NCBI RefSeq assembly: GCF_000801105.2
Contig: NC_079519.1
Coordinates: 9,918,668 to 9,982,667, forward strand
Length of the DNA stretch: 64,000 nt
Source of the DNA: Raphanus sativus
Taxonomy: Eukaryota; Streptophyta; Magnoliopsida; Brassicales; Brassicaceae
Direction of reading: 5' to 3'
Shown: one piece after another, positions 41,028-51,830 of the stretch
How positions within the stretch are numbered: the stretch's first letter is position 1
Layout of the letters: every line of letters starts with the position of its first letter
The notes under the pieces: generated by a model
What the model was told of the DNA's origin: nothing
The model's input: only the letters and a program-made list of their open reading frames with translations
The model's database searches: none
Program-made: the position numbers and the translations under genes

Positions 41028-41643
41028 TGTTGATGTAAAGATGTCCGCCCTGAAGTAGTCGCTGACGTAGTTGCTGAAGCAGACGTCGTAGTGAGTGGTG
41101 AAGACCATGTGGAGTCGAGATGCTGAGCGGGAGTCGTGCAGACTTGGAGAGCAAGAGAGTATCTTGGAGAAAAGGCAAAAAGGAATAAACTTGAGGAGCA
41201 AGTTTATGACTTAAAGAAAGAGGAATAAGTGCATTCCAAGAAAAGGAAAGTTGCACTTATTGATATGGAAGATGTCCATATTGTGGTTCCTTGGAGACTA
41301 GGGTTTCGGGAACGTGGAGTTAGTATAAGATAGCTATGTGGTCGTCTGTAGAGAGACAGAAGAGGCTGATCTTATAGAGAGAGAGAGAAGCGCTTGGAAG
41401 TGTTCTGGGTCGTGCTGAAGCAGGGGCTGAAGTACTTGACGTTGGAGAGACATAAGCGGGTAGCTTAGGAATTGTTCAGTAGCAGCTGTTAGGGTGTTAA
41501 CAGGCTAGCGAGGCTGATTAAGCAGAACTTGTAATAGGGTTTACAAGGCAATTTCTAATAAAGCTATTGGTGTGTACTTGTGTATTTTATCTCTCTGATT
41601 TACCTTCTGCAGTACTATTGTTTGTATCGTCTTTGCACTTACA
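41028..41643 (+). repeat. 3' LTR of the Gag-only element
   Basis: 616 bases, nearly identical to the 5' LTR (about 99.3 percent in aligned bases by eye). Followed by the target duplication aaatc. Confidence 0.95.
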
Positions 41644-42068
41644 AAATCCATTATCTGCAATGGCTCCATGAGTCCATAGGATTGCGAAAAAGTGTTTCAC
41701 AGTGTGAAATTCAGATTTAGCAATATGCAATTAACAATAAATTAAGATATTTCACTGATTGGATATATTATATGATGGGTTCATGTCATGTTGATCATCA
41801 ATTGGATACTCATTCATACACATAAATAAAGAAAAATGAGTATCTAACATCTACCATTTATATTGACACCTGTTTTTTATCATCATAATGACACTTGGTT
41901 CTGTGCAGTTCCTTATTTATCTTACTCGCTGAAAGCTATAAAGTGTAGAGAAAATGGACAGCTGAAAAAAAAAAAGAGTCCTAGATGTGAGTTGGAGTTC
42001 AATACGAATCAGTTTATATGGGAATAAAATATTTGTGAAATACTTTGGGGTATTTGTACCTATGGGAA

Positions 42069-42134
42069 AAATGGATGTCATGTATTTTTTTTTTTGGGCA
42101 AATTTTTTTTGGGGCAAATGGATGTCATGTATTT
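42069..42134 (-). repeat. Tail-only retroinsertion scar, compound tail
   Basis: Perfect 19-bp direct repeats aaatggatgtcatgtattt (42069-42087 and 42116-42134) flank a 28-base insert with two T-runs separated by gggcaaa and ending ggggc. On the minus strand it is stub plus A-run, twice. This is the longest and cleanest flanking repeat of the set. Confidence 0.75.
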
Positions 42135-42180
42135 AATGCCAACTTTTGAAAGTGTATTTGCTTCCTTAGTTATATATGTT

Positions 42181-42216
42181 AATTCAATTTTTTTTTTTTT
42201 TGCAAAATTCAATTTT
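42181..42216 (-). repeat. Tail-only retroinsertion scar
   Basis: 11-bp repeats aattcaatttt (42181-42191, 42206-42216) flank a T-run ending tgcaa. On the minus strand this is TTGCA plus poly-A. It lies 47 bases from the previous scar. Confidence 0.5.
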
Positions 42217-43012
42217 ATATTGCAACTCTTACTTTTCTTTAAACAAGTTAGCTAGATCAATTCATACCATGTTTGGATTTTTTTAACTGAAACCTATATC
42301 AAACACTAAAATATATATAAATAAACTCAGTGGTTGTGGTCGTGAATTATTATTAAAATCTATACATTAATTGTCTGTATTGTGGAGAGGATAGAAACAA
42401 AATCGCTTTACATTTGGAAAAAATATATTTTTCACAAAATAATAAAAAATACAATATTCAATATATCTGAATAAATAATATTTACAACCGCATTTAGTGT
42501 AAATAATATAATAAACCAAAAAGTTAACCAGTAAGAGTTAAAATACTTTGACACATGTATTATTTAACATAATTAGTATTTTACGACTATAAGATCTTTA
42601 AACCAGAACTATAGGGTGATGGATTTAAATTATTCACATAGCTAGGATGTTACTAATACTACTATATATTCATCAAAAACAGATAATTATTTACTGATGC
42701 TAATTTGATTTAAAACCCAAAAATTTAAATAAGATAACCAAAAGGACATCGTTGGATGATTTGAATCACCATATACGATACTTTACAAAAATCAACAAAT
42801 GGCAGGAAAGTTATTGTTCTTTCCAATACCACAAATCATATTTTACTTCAACAAAAAAAAGTACACATAATTAAAACCTTCAGAATAGAAAAAACAAAAA
42901 TTAACTTCTAGAAATACAAAAGTGAATGGGACCATTTGGGCTTTTGATGGGTTAACAATCCGATAACCAGGCTTTTAATAGTCAACATTGGATACAGCAG
43001 GGGAGTCTGTCG

Positions 43013-43326
43013 ATCGTCTTCTTCAACCCAACAACTGTAAGAAACTTTCGTCTTTCGATTTGATTTGATCCGATTCCTCTTTCCGTCTCCGATCGAATTG
43101 AAGGTACATAACTAAACTATTCAAGTAGTTCAATTCGAATCTAACTTTGTGGATCTCGATCGTTGTGAGATTTGGTCTCTTTCTTTGATTACTTTCGTAA
43201 GATTAGGGTTTATTTCTATCATCATCGCTTTATTCTAATTTAGACAAGCTAGAAATGCAACTGATTCTGTTGCGTTTTAATTGACTCTGGAACAGGTTGC
43301 TGTGATTAAGATCGAATCTTCTCATC
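43013..43326 (+). promoter_or_regulatory. VPS26A 5' leader with an intron
   Basis: A probable untranslated exon ends at 43103 (gaattgaag before GTACAT). A leader intron runs to the AG at 43294-43295, and a second leader exon begins at 43296 and leads to the ATG. The transcription start near 43013 is a guess. Leader introns are common in plant housekeeping genes. Confidence 0.6.
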
Positions 43327-45186
43327 ATGGTAATAATACTTGTTTTCCTTCAAAATTCGTCCCTTTGTTCCCCTGGTCCTGTAATATTGTATTCAAGCTT
43401 TAAACACTGGGATTGATTTATGACAGAACTATCTTCTTGGAGCTTTCAAGCCGGCGTGTAATGTTTCAATCACCTTCACTGATGGGAAGAATCGTAAACA
43501 GGTATCCCTCTTTAAGGTTATTGATAAACATGACTTAGATTAGAGGTTGTCTTAATATCCTTCCTACTTGATGATCTCGCTAGGTTCCCATTAAGAAAGA
43601 TAATGGACAGACGGTTATGAACCCGCTTTTCCAGAGTCAAGAAACCATTGCTGGCAAGGTAACTTCCGTTTTGTTGTCATCAGGAGTTGATTCTTCCTTG
43701 ACACATATCGCTTTTTTTTTAGGTTATTATTGAGCCATATCAAGGGAAAAAGGTGGAGCACAATGGTGTTAAAGTTGAGCTTCTTGGTCAAATAGGTCTC
43801 TGCACTTTCTCTCAGTTTTTCTATCTTGTTTCCAACTCATTTCCTATGAATGTATGTGCTAATGATATTTGTGTGTTTCATTTGTACAGAAATGTACTTT
43901 GACAGAGGGAACTTCTACGACTTCACTTCCTTGGGTGAGTCAAAACTTTGGATTCTATTATGACAATGGTTATGTTCGTAGTCCCTTTGTTATTATTAAC
44001 TGATCGATCCTACCTATCTTTGCTGTTCCTATATCAGTGCGTGAGCTTGATGTACCGGGAGAGATATATGAAAAGAAGGCTTACCCTTTTGAGTTTTCGA
44101 CTGTTGAGATGCCACATGAGACATACAATGGCGTAAATGTGCGACTAAGGTATATATCATATTATTTCTGTAACCTCTAAAGTTCCTAATGTTGCATATT
44201 ATACTTGGTCTCTGTTTATCTTCAGGTATGTCCTCAAAGTAACAGTTACACGTGGCTATGGGGGAAGCATCGTGGAGTATCAGGACTTTGTGGTATATTT
44301 CTTCATTTTTTCTTTTGCGTCTTTGTGACACATATTAGTATTTAAGCTAAACTTACAGCTTCTTCTATTTTTCCTTATGAATTTGATACAGGTCCGTAAC
44401 TATTCTCCACTACCTCCAATCAACAACAGCATCAAGGTGAGTCCATCCTGGTTCCTTATCGCTCTTGCTTTTGATACTGAATCCATTTTTCTCTTAAAGC
44501 CTGTTTTACCTCTGAAATACTGAAATCACATGACTGCTGCTCTTATTCTTATTCTTCCCACATTCTTATTAGCATTAGATATGTTGTACAGATGGAAGTT
44601 GGAATCGAGGACTGCCTGCATATCGAGTTTGAGTACAACAAAAGCAAGTAAGTCAAACTCATTTTCATTAATTCGAGAGCTGGAATGATAAGGGGAAAAA
44701 AAAAACACCAGCTGCTAACCCACTATCCTCTGGATGCAGGTACCACCTGAAAGATGTTATCCTTGGGAAGATATATTTTCTTCTGGTGAGAATCAAGATA
44801 AAGAATATGGATCTTGAGATCAGAAGGCGAGAATCAACAGGAGCAGGAGCTAATACTCACGTCGAGACAGAAACACTAGCCAAATTTGAGTTAATGGATG
44901 GCGCTCCCGTTAGAGGTATATCCCAAATTTATACTTCATCGTCATATGTTCGCAAACAAACTTTTACCCTTTAGCTACCGAGTAAGCATTGAGACAATGC
45001 GCAGGTGAATCGATACCTGTAAGACTGTTCTTGACACCATACGATCTGACACCAACACTTACGAACATAAACAACAAATTCAGCGTTAAGTATTATCTGA
45101 ATCTTGTTCTGGTGGACGAGGAGGATCGCCGTTACTTCAAGCAGCAAGAAATCACGCTGTACAGGCTCAAGGAGGAGACATCTTGA
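43327..45186 (+). CDS. VPS26A: Vacuolar protein sorting 26A, retromer core subunit
   Basis: Coding exons: 43327-43329 (ATG only), 43427-43501, 43584-43658, 43723-43795, 43890-43934, 44038-44149, 44226-44292, 44392-44436, 44592-44647, 44740-44915 and 45005-45186, giving 302 residues. The protein has the arrestin-like VPS26 fold words: MNYLLGAFKPACNVSITF, ELLGQIEMYFDRGNFYDF, GIEDCLHIEFEYNKSKYHL and the terminal DEEDRRYFKQQEITLYRLKE. VPS26 joins VPS35 and VPS29 in retromer, which recycles vacuolar sorting receptors from endosomes. Length equals the family norm. The words CNVSITFTDGKNRKQ and NPLFQSQETIAGK favour paralogue A over B, and so does the AAA ATPase/OPT neighbourhood. The start codon is the last triplet of its exon, directly followed by an intron. 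No defects are seen. Confidence 0.95.
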
Positions 45187-45914
45187 TGTTAACAAAAGGG
45201 GAAGAGAGAAATGATAAATTTTCAGAACTTTGTAAAGTTTTTTTTCTGTATGCAATTGGTTTGAGGACTTGGAGTGATGAAAAGTTAAATCATGTAGTTT
45301 GTTCAACGACCATAATGTTGTTTGCTTCGTATTGAGTCATACGACTTCTATTCTCTTTGTTTTTGGAACACAGACTTTTATTCTCTTCTTTTATGTGTTC
45401 CCTTCCATAATTTTACGCCAAGTACAAACTGTTTATTGAAACTCAGTTCTGTTGAGGATTTGAATTCCTATCATCTATATATGTATTCAACTTTCAACGG
45501 AAGAATCTAATTAAGTACATTGTTAATATGTTGTAAAACGAATTTAAAAGAATATTTATATTAGCTTAGTCAATGATCCTAAATGTTTCATCTACGAAGC
45601 GTTTATCTTAAGTTATATAGAATGGTTCACCTAGGAAGGTTTTAGACTAATCTCTGTATGTGAAAAAATGAAACGAATCCAAAAACTCAGATCTAACTCG
45701 AACGAATGTGATATAGATAATTTGAATAGATTTTGTTTTATAAGTATTTTAGATAATTGTTTTTATCCAACCAAATTTAAACTCGAATGGATACCAAAAG
45801 AAACTAGAAAATTCAAAAGCTATAAAAAAAATTCCATACCCAAACTCCATTCCAAATAAATTCCCAAAAATATTCAAAAATCTGAGTATCTAAATTTTAG
45901 TGATAAACTAGATT
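45187..45914. other. VPS26A 3' flank and intergenic DNA
   Basis: Untranslated tail of VPS26A followed by low-complexity sequence ('aaactcgaatgg', 'aacgaatcc'). No gene is seen. Confidence 0.5.
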
Positions 45915-46100
45915 GAAGGAATATGTGTATAATCTGAAACTTATGATGGGACTTGAGTCCAATATACCCTCTTGGGCCGGGGGAAGGAAGGGGGGAGATG
46001 CACAAAATCAAGTTTTCAGTTTTGTTAGAACTTATCATTAATGCAAATTTTATCAGTGCCATGTGTTCTTAGCACTATTAGTAGAATCTTAACCATATAA

Positions 46101-47293
46101 TGTTAAGCTAGATGTACTTCATACTGTGGAAGCACCGTGGCCTAGTGGTCAAGGTTTAAAGGTTTTTACACCCAAGTCTGGGGTTCGAATCTCAGGCGAC
46201 GCAATTTCTACACTAGGAGGTATGGGTTTCAATTCCCGGAAAAGGCGAATTATGCAGAATATTGGAAACAAGTCTTGTAAGGGATCTTCAGCATGACGCA
46301 AGGAATACTGTCAGGAATGAATCTCATAGGGCGGCTCAGGATGATGCAGTCATACATGAATTCTTATAAGGTAGGTAGAATTGTCAGCTGTAATATCGTC
46401 TATGTAATGTTTGTCATTGTTTCTAATATCATAATAAACCCGACAAAAAAAAAGATGGACTTCACACTTAAAACCAATTGGTGATAAGTGGGATGGCCCA
46501 ACCATCTTATATATTACTAAGGATCCCTACCGATGTGGGACAACTATGTGTCTAATACGCCCCCTCGAGATGATGGCTCTTTGAGTGTCAATCTCGGAAT
46601 GTTCGGGCAAGGATCGATGAACCAACTTTGGGCCAGATCGATGAGGATCGGGTTGGACTGCGTGGATCGGGCTCTGATACCATGTTAAGCTAGATGGACT
46701 TCACACTTAAAACTAATTGGTGATTAGTGGAGAGGCTCATCTATCTTATATATTATTAAGGATCCTTTCCAACTACCGATGTGGGACACTTTGTGTCTAA
46801 TACGCCCCCTCGAGATGATGGCTCTTTGAGCGTCGATCTCGGAATGTTCGGGCAAAGATCGATGGGCCAACTTTGGGCCAGATCGATGTGGATCGGGTTG
46901 GATTGCATGGATCGGGCTCTGATACCATGTTAAGCTAGATGGGCTTCACACTTAAAACCAATTGGTGTTTAGTGGAGTGGCTCATCTATCTTATATATTA
47001 AGAAGGATCCCTTCCAATACCCGACGTGGGACTTATGTCCCTAATACGCCCCCTCGAGATGATGGCTCTTTGAGCGTCAATCTCAGAATGTTTGGGCAAG
47101 GATCGATGGGCCGACTTTGGGCTGGATCGATAATGGATCGGGTTGGATTGTTCGGATCGGGCTCTGATACCATGTTAAGTTAGATGGACTTCACACTTAA
47201 AACCAATTGGTGATAAGTGGGGTGGCCCAACCATCTTATATATTACTAAGAATCCCTTTCAACTACCGATGTGGGATAACTATGTGTCTAATA
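46101..47293 (-). mobile_element. TRIM retrotransposon expanded to four LTRs
   Basis: Four ~120-base LTRs (46101-46125 plus 46454-46557; 46683-46802; 46928-47046; 47173-47293), each plus-strand TGTTAAG...CTAATA, alternate with three ~125-base interiors. Each interior ends GCTCTGATACCA, the reverse complement of the Met-tRNA primer site, and starts CGCCCCCTCGAG, a reverse purine tract. The element is therefore on the minus strand and non-coding. The 5-bp duplication tataa (46096-46100, 47294-47298) flanks the whole array, so one insertion was later expanded. LTR 1 is split by a SINE. Confidence 0.9.
46126..46453 (+). mobile_element. tRNA-derived SINE inserted in a TRIM LTR
   Basis: Starts GTGGAAGCACCGTGGCCTAGTGG (A box) with B box GGGGTTCGAATC at about 46180-46191, and ends cgac plus an A-run (46445-46453). 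It interrupts the first TRIM LTR; the flanking repeats gatgtacttcatact (46111-46125) and gatggacttcacact (46454-46468) match at 13 of 15. Same family as 3853-4197. The near-consensus B box suggests that this copy kept its internal promoter. The A/B boxes imitate a tRNA, but there is no cloverleaf and it is not a tRNA gene. Confidence 0.88.
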
Positions 47294-47538
47294 TATAAGA
47301 ATTGTCTAACCCACTTTACGAAGGAATATGTGTATAATCTGAAACTTATGATGGGACTTGAGTCCAAAATACTCTCTTGGGCGGGGGGAAGGAAGGGGGG
47401 AGATGCACAAAATCAAGTTTTCAGTTTTGTTAGAAATGTCTGGGGACCTACTTATTAATGCAAATTTTATCAGTGCCATGTATTCTTAGCACTATTAGTA
47501 GAATCTTAACCATATAATAGTTGTCTAACCCACCTTAC

Positions 47539-48415
47539 TATAGATGTTCAGATGTGTACAGAACAATGGATAAAAGGTGACATCAAGTTTTGTAAAAGTT
47601 CTCCCACAAATGAGTATATACGAGCTGAAATTAAAATGCTAGATAAATGTATATTTTTATTTAGCTTAATTATTCTTCCATTATATTTGTTGAGTTGTGT
47701 ACTTTATATGACTTTTTATATCTTTGTTTGTCTTTATCAAAATTTGAGTACAAAAGTTGAAGACTACTGTAGTTTTGGTTTCAAGATTTCATTGAAATTT
47801 GGAGGTTTCTGTTTTTGACTGAGATTGAAAACTTGTTCTTTTCGTTTGAGGTTTTTATAAGTTGACAATTGCATTTTAAATTTAATTTTGAATAAGTTTG
47901 ATTTTAAGTTTACACGATGTTGTTTTATTTTTAGTTTAAATAATGTGTCATTCTTTTAAAGGTTCTAAATTTCTAATCATAACCACCAGTTCTAAATCAT
48001 GTCACCAAAATCCTTTACTAATGGCAATTGTTTATATTAGCCAAGTTTATGAACTACCATGAGTCCTTTCGTGTTATATACAAATATTTGCGTAGCCGAA
48101 ATCGAATTAGATTAGAACTGGATACGAATCGGAAATGGGTTCAACCGAATTTTTGATTTATTATTATACCTGAATCGAACGTGAGAAAACTATGACCTAA
48201 TTTAAATCAAACTTAATATTGGAAAGCCTAAATTTCATAATCCAAAATCTCAAAACCCGATTGAACCGGAAGGAAACCCGATTGGGTACCGAATGCACAT
48301 GCCTACTTTGTATTATTAAAGTTGTCGTAGAGTTCTGTACATAACAACTAAGAGAAGAATAAACAAAGAGAAAAATAAACAACAAGCCTAGAATTTTTAT
48401 CTAACTGTGACATGG
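47539..48415. other. Intergenic DNA
   Basis: AT-rich, then 'aaccgaat'-type low complexity at 48080-48300, common in Brassicaceae. No gene is seen. The 3' end of the transporter transcript (minus strand) must fall here. Confidence 0.5.
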
Positions 48416-51400
48416 TCAGAAAACAGGACAACCATGCGTTATTACGCCTTTAGCAGTAGGACAAGATGCGAGGCCACAGTTCGTGCTATCATCAGCGTTT
48501 CCCCACCACGCCAGTCCAATTCCACTGCGTCCTAACGCCAGGAAAATCAGTATTGTCATAAACGCAGTTCCCGCGTCCAAACCGCCCGACAAAACGTAAT
48601 TGTACTTTGTCCACCACTCTCTCTTGTACTTAAACACAAAGTGTCCGAATATAAATGCCACGAGGCACCAGCTCGTGAAATTAACCGCCATCGCAGGTGG
48701 CATCATCGAGGTTGCTCCTAAAATAACCGGGAAGTGTATATTTGAGATCCATTTTTGAGCTGGAAACGCTTTGGTCGCTAGCCAGACGAAGAAAGGAGTG
48801 ATTGCGCCTACGAGGAAGAACCAGTTTATGGCTGAGTATTCTCCCAAGTCACCGAACATTCTACGTGGTCCTACAAGTCCCCAAATAACTGATGCATCGA
48901 AGAAGACACGATCCATCGGGCATGTCCATTGACTGTCGTCTGGAAGCTTAGATTTGTCACATAAATGAGGAATGTCTACCATTAACCACCAAGCAGTTCC
49001 TGTGTATACTAGCACAGCCACAAGCGTCCCAACCACCTGAAATAATCTTGTCTTACTAATTCTATTTTTTAACAAATAAATAATTAGTAGATCAGTTAGT
49101 GACCTGTGCCATGTACATGCTTCTAGGAGGGATCTTCATGTAGAGGCCGAGTTTGAAGTCTTGGATGAATGTTAGAGCCTGAGTCATGCTGATGTATCCA
49201 TACACTTTGAAGCACATGTTTGCAACCGGACGTTCTGGATACATGTATCCGATTACATATTCTGTGATGACGTTCAAACCCGGTGTCTAATACAATAGGA
49301 AACTTGTTACTTAAAAAAAAATAAAAAAATCAGCCTCCAAATAGTTAAGTGATACTGAATCAGACATTGATGCATATGAATATGAATTACTTTTAGTTAG
49401 TTTGTTTCCTTTTCAGTTTTCTTTTTTTTCCAGAGGAATGTTTGAGTTTTTGTTTCATAGTTTTTTTTTTGTTATAGATGGTTATATTTCAACAAAACTC
49501 ATTATAAGAATAATTCATTTAACCCTAGTTATATATATTGTTTTTCAACTCTTATATAGTTTCAATAGGTACCTGATTAGTGGTGGCCATAATAACACCA
49601 ATAAGAGGAGTGAAGAAGACGGCAATTGCACAAGCTAGCAACACTCCCCACCAAGGTAGCTGCACGGTAGCATTGTAGTACACAGAGATAAACACGATGA
49701 GCGCAATGTTGAGGACGAGGATCACCAAAAACCACCACATGGGAACTTCTCTGTAGTTTTTCTTCATGATCCTAGTGTGTATATCCATTTTCTTGTTCTT
49801 ATTGAAAGCTCCTCTCGTTTGCTTCCATAGATCCCTAATATACAAAAAAAAAAATTGAATTACATATATAAGGCGAAGTTAGAAACTATTACCAAAAGAC
49901 TGGTCCCTGGTCTATGGGAAACTACCTCGTTAAATAAAATCAAAAGTGAAAATTTGATTCTGAGGAGCTGATCATCGAGTTTAGTTACCTTCCGTTGAAG
50001 AGTAAAACATGGACAATGGTCGCGGACAAAGTGGCAAACCCAAGACCATATGTTACCGCAAAGAAAGTGCTCATATGGATTGGACCAGTCTTTGCATAGA
50101 TGTCTCGGTTGAGATGGAACTTGTTATCAATGATACTCAAAACATCATAAGACGAGCCATTACCCATGAAAAGCCCACTTGAGAATATAGGAAATGTTTT
50201 GGCATGGTAAAGATTAAGCCAATAGCAAAATGGAGTGGCCACATACATTATTATCACAAAACCAATTGTTACATTGACGGTAGCGAAGATCGGGCTAGCA
50301 AGTGGACTGCCGAGGTAAGAGCCAATTGTAGCCCAATCAATACCAATTGCGCCTATACCAAGACCTTGTTCCCCTGAACCGAGTTGGTTAGCCAAAACCG
50401 ATTTTGGGCTAAGCCAACAGACCCATGAGATGGAAGTTATCATTGTGAATAGATAGCCAGGTAGAATGTAGTATGCGAAGCTAGTAACAAGGACTATGAT
50501 GAAGAATTGGATTCGGGTCATGCCTCCTTTTTTCTTCTTTTCCTTCTCGTGCAAGGCACTGCAGTCGTTAGTGAAGTAACTTAGCAGTTTAAGGCTAATC
50601 ATGAAGATGACATTTCTATAAATGTTTATAAATTGTATTACCTGAATAAAGACACTTGAACTAGATTGCTTGGCCACCACATTTCACCGGGCTCAACAAG
50701 GTGTTTACGGAATAGACCAGCCCACCCAAACCCGAGAAACTACCAAAAAAGTGTTTTCATAGGTGAAAAAGGTACGAAAAGAATTCACCAAAAATGTAGA
50801 AAATTTCTAATCTAAGAACACGGTCCCAAAATTGTACAAGTAATCAGAGCACAAATTTCAAACCAACGCCAACTATATCCTTAAATTAGACAAACACTGA
50901 GTTTAATAGCTTAAGAAGTTTAGGAAACAAGTGTTTTTAGTTTTAACTATGGTTAAATGATTCTTTATCTATCCATATATCCAAGAATATTTGACCTGGC
51001 TTTTAGAATATAAATCCCTGCCTACTTGAACGAAACTAAAGAAACCAACTAGCTTTTTTGACAACATAAACAACAACTAACTATATATTATATATAAAAC
51101 ATCTTTTTAAGAAAATTATTTTTAAAAAAATGGAAATTAACAAAAGAAAACTATAAACTATTTTAGACTGATCAAAGATGAAAGTTCTTACCCAAGAACA
51201 AAAAAAGCATATAGTGACTTTCTAATTTTTAAACAACTATATTGTAAATGTAAATTTTTTTAACCAAATGTAAAAGTAAATATTCTTCCTCAGATCAAAG
51301 AATTATTGCATGTTTAAATTAGGGCACAGACGTATCAATACCTGAGTAGTGATCATAATGAGAAAAGCCGGTAGAAATGGAAGAGATCTCTTATAATAAA

Positions 51401-51830
51401 GCTTAATAGCACTAAGAATATGAGTCGCATAAACCGTTCCTGCTCCAGAATTAGCGAAAATTGTAATCATAACATGTTCCTTGACATTAAACGGTCCAGG
51501 ATTCATGTTGAACTCCCACCTTGATCCCTCCAAGTACTTCTTATTTGGAAGGACTCGAGCCATCAGATGACCGAGCGGCACGACCGCTATCTGAGCCGAG
51601 ATTCCTGTAATGGTCAACGGCATCTGTCTGTACCAGAAAAACTGGTTCACAAACGATAGTATGATACACGCGGCAAGACCTAAAACCCACATTCTAAATG
51701 TGAGAACCGGTAACGTCGGATCGTCGGTTTTTGGAACTGTTAGCTCAACCTCCTCCACCGCGCACCGGTCTAGCTCATCCACGGCTTCTATTTCCATGGT
51801 TCCGGTCGAGTGCTCTACAATCTCGGCCAT
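48416..51830 (-). CDS. Oligopeptide transporter, PT clade (OPT8/OPT9-like)
   Basis: Six coding exons on the minus strand: 51830-51342, 50739-50642, 50558-49989, 49834-49573, 49286-49104 and 49036-48416, giving 740 residues. All junctions are GT-AG and in phase. The protein is rich in membrane helices and carries both OPT signatures: [10 protein letters not shown] at about residue 110 and KIPPR at about 524-528. The C terminus GCPVF is typical. OPT proteins are proton-coupled plasma-membrane carriers of small peptides, glutathione or metal-ligand complexes. The acidic N-terminal tail before the first helix is usual for the PT clade. Position next to VPS26A matches Arabidopsis OPT8 (At5g53520) with OPT9 beyond it; I cannot separate the two. 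Introns 1 (about 600 bases) and 4 are long and AT-rich. No defect is seen. Confidence 0.92.

Larger units (their letters stand above)
37987..41643 (+). mobile_element. Complete Gag-only (TR-GAG type) LTR retrotransposon
   Basis: Two LTRs of 617 and 616 bases (37987-38603, 41028-41643), both TGTTGATG...CTTACA, are flanked by a 5-bp duplication aaatc (37982-37986, 41644-41648). The primer site TGGTATCAGAGC (38606-38617) matches initiator-Met tRNA usage of Copia elements, and a purine tract precedes the 3' LTR. The 2.4-kb interior encodes a single Gag protein and no protease, integrase, reverse transcriptase or RNase H. That is the layout of terminal-repeat elements with a GAG domain, which depend on an autonomous partner. 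The LTRs differ by about 4 substitutions and two small indels, so insertion is recent. Confidence 0.93.
41649..43012. other. Intergenic DNA with two tail scars
   Basis: AT-rich, with no supported gene. Two tail-only insertion scars are listed separately. The last 100 bases include 'tttgggcttttgatggg' near the VPS26A leader, a TGGGCT word that may be a weak site II element. Confidence 0.5.
45915..47538. repeat. Segmental duplication flanking and including the TRIM array
   Basis: A block of about 207-219 bases starting gaaggaatatgtgtataatc occurs at 45915-46100 (continued after the TRIM at 47299-47319) and again at 47320-47538. Both end in 'tctaaccca.ctttac'. The first copy is split by the TRIM array, while the second is unoccupied at the same place. 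Confidence 0.85.

Noticed and set aside
40812..41033. Second protein of the Gag-only element (73 codons)
   Set aside because: It has no retrotransposon domain and overlaps the polypurine tract and 3' LTR; probably leftover sequence.
46126..46200. tRNA gene suggested by A- and B-box-like sequence
   Set aside because: The boxes belong to a tRNA-derived SINE; no cloverleaf or CCA-proximal stem is present, and flanking repeats mark an insertion. The same holds for 4110-4197.
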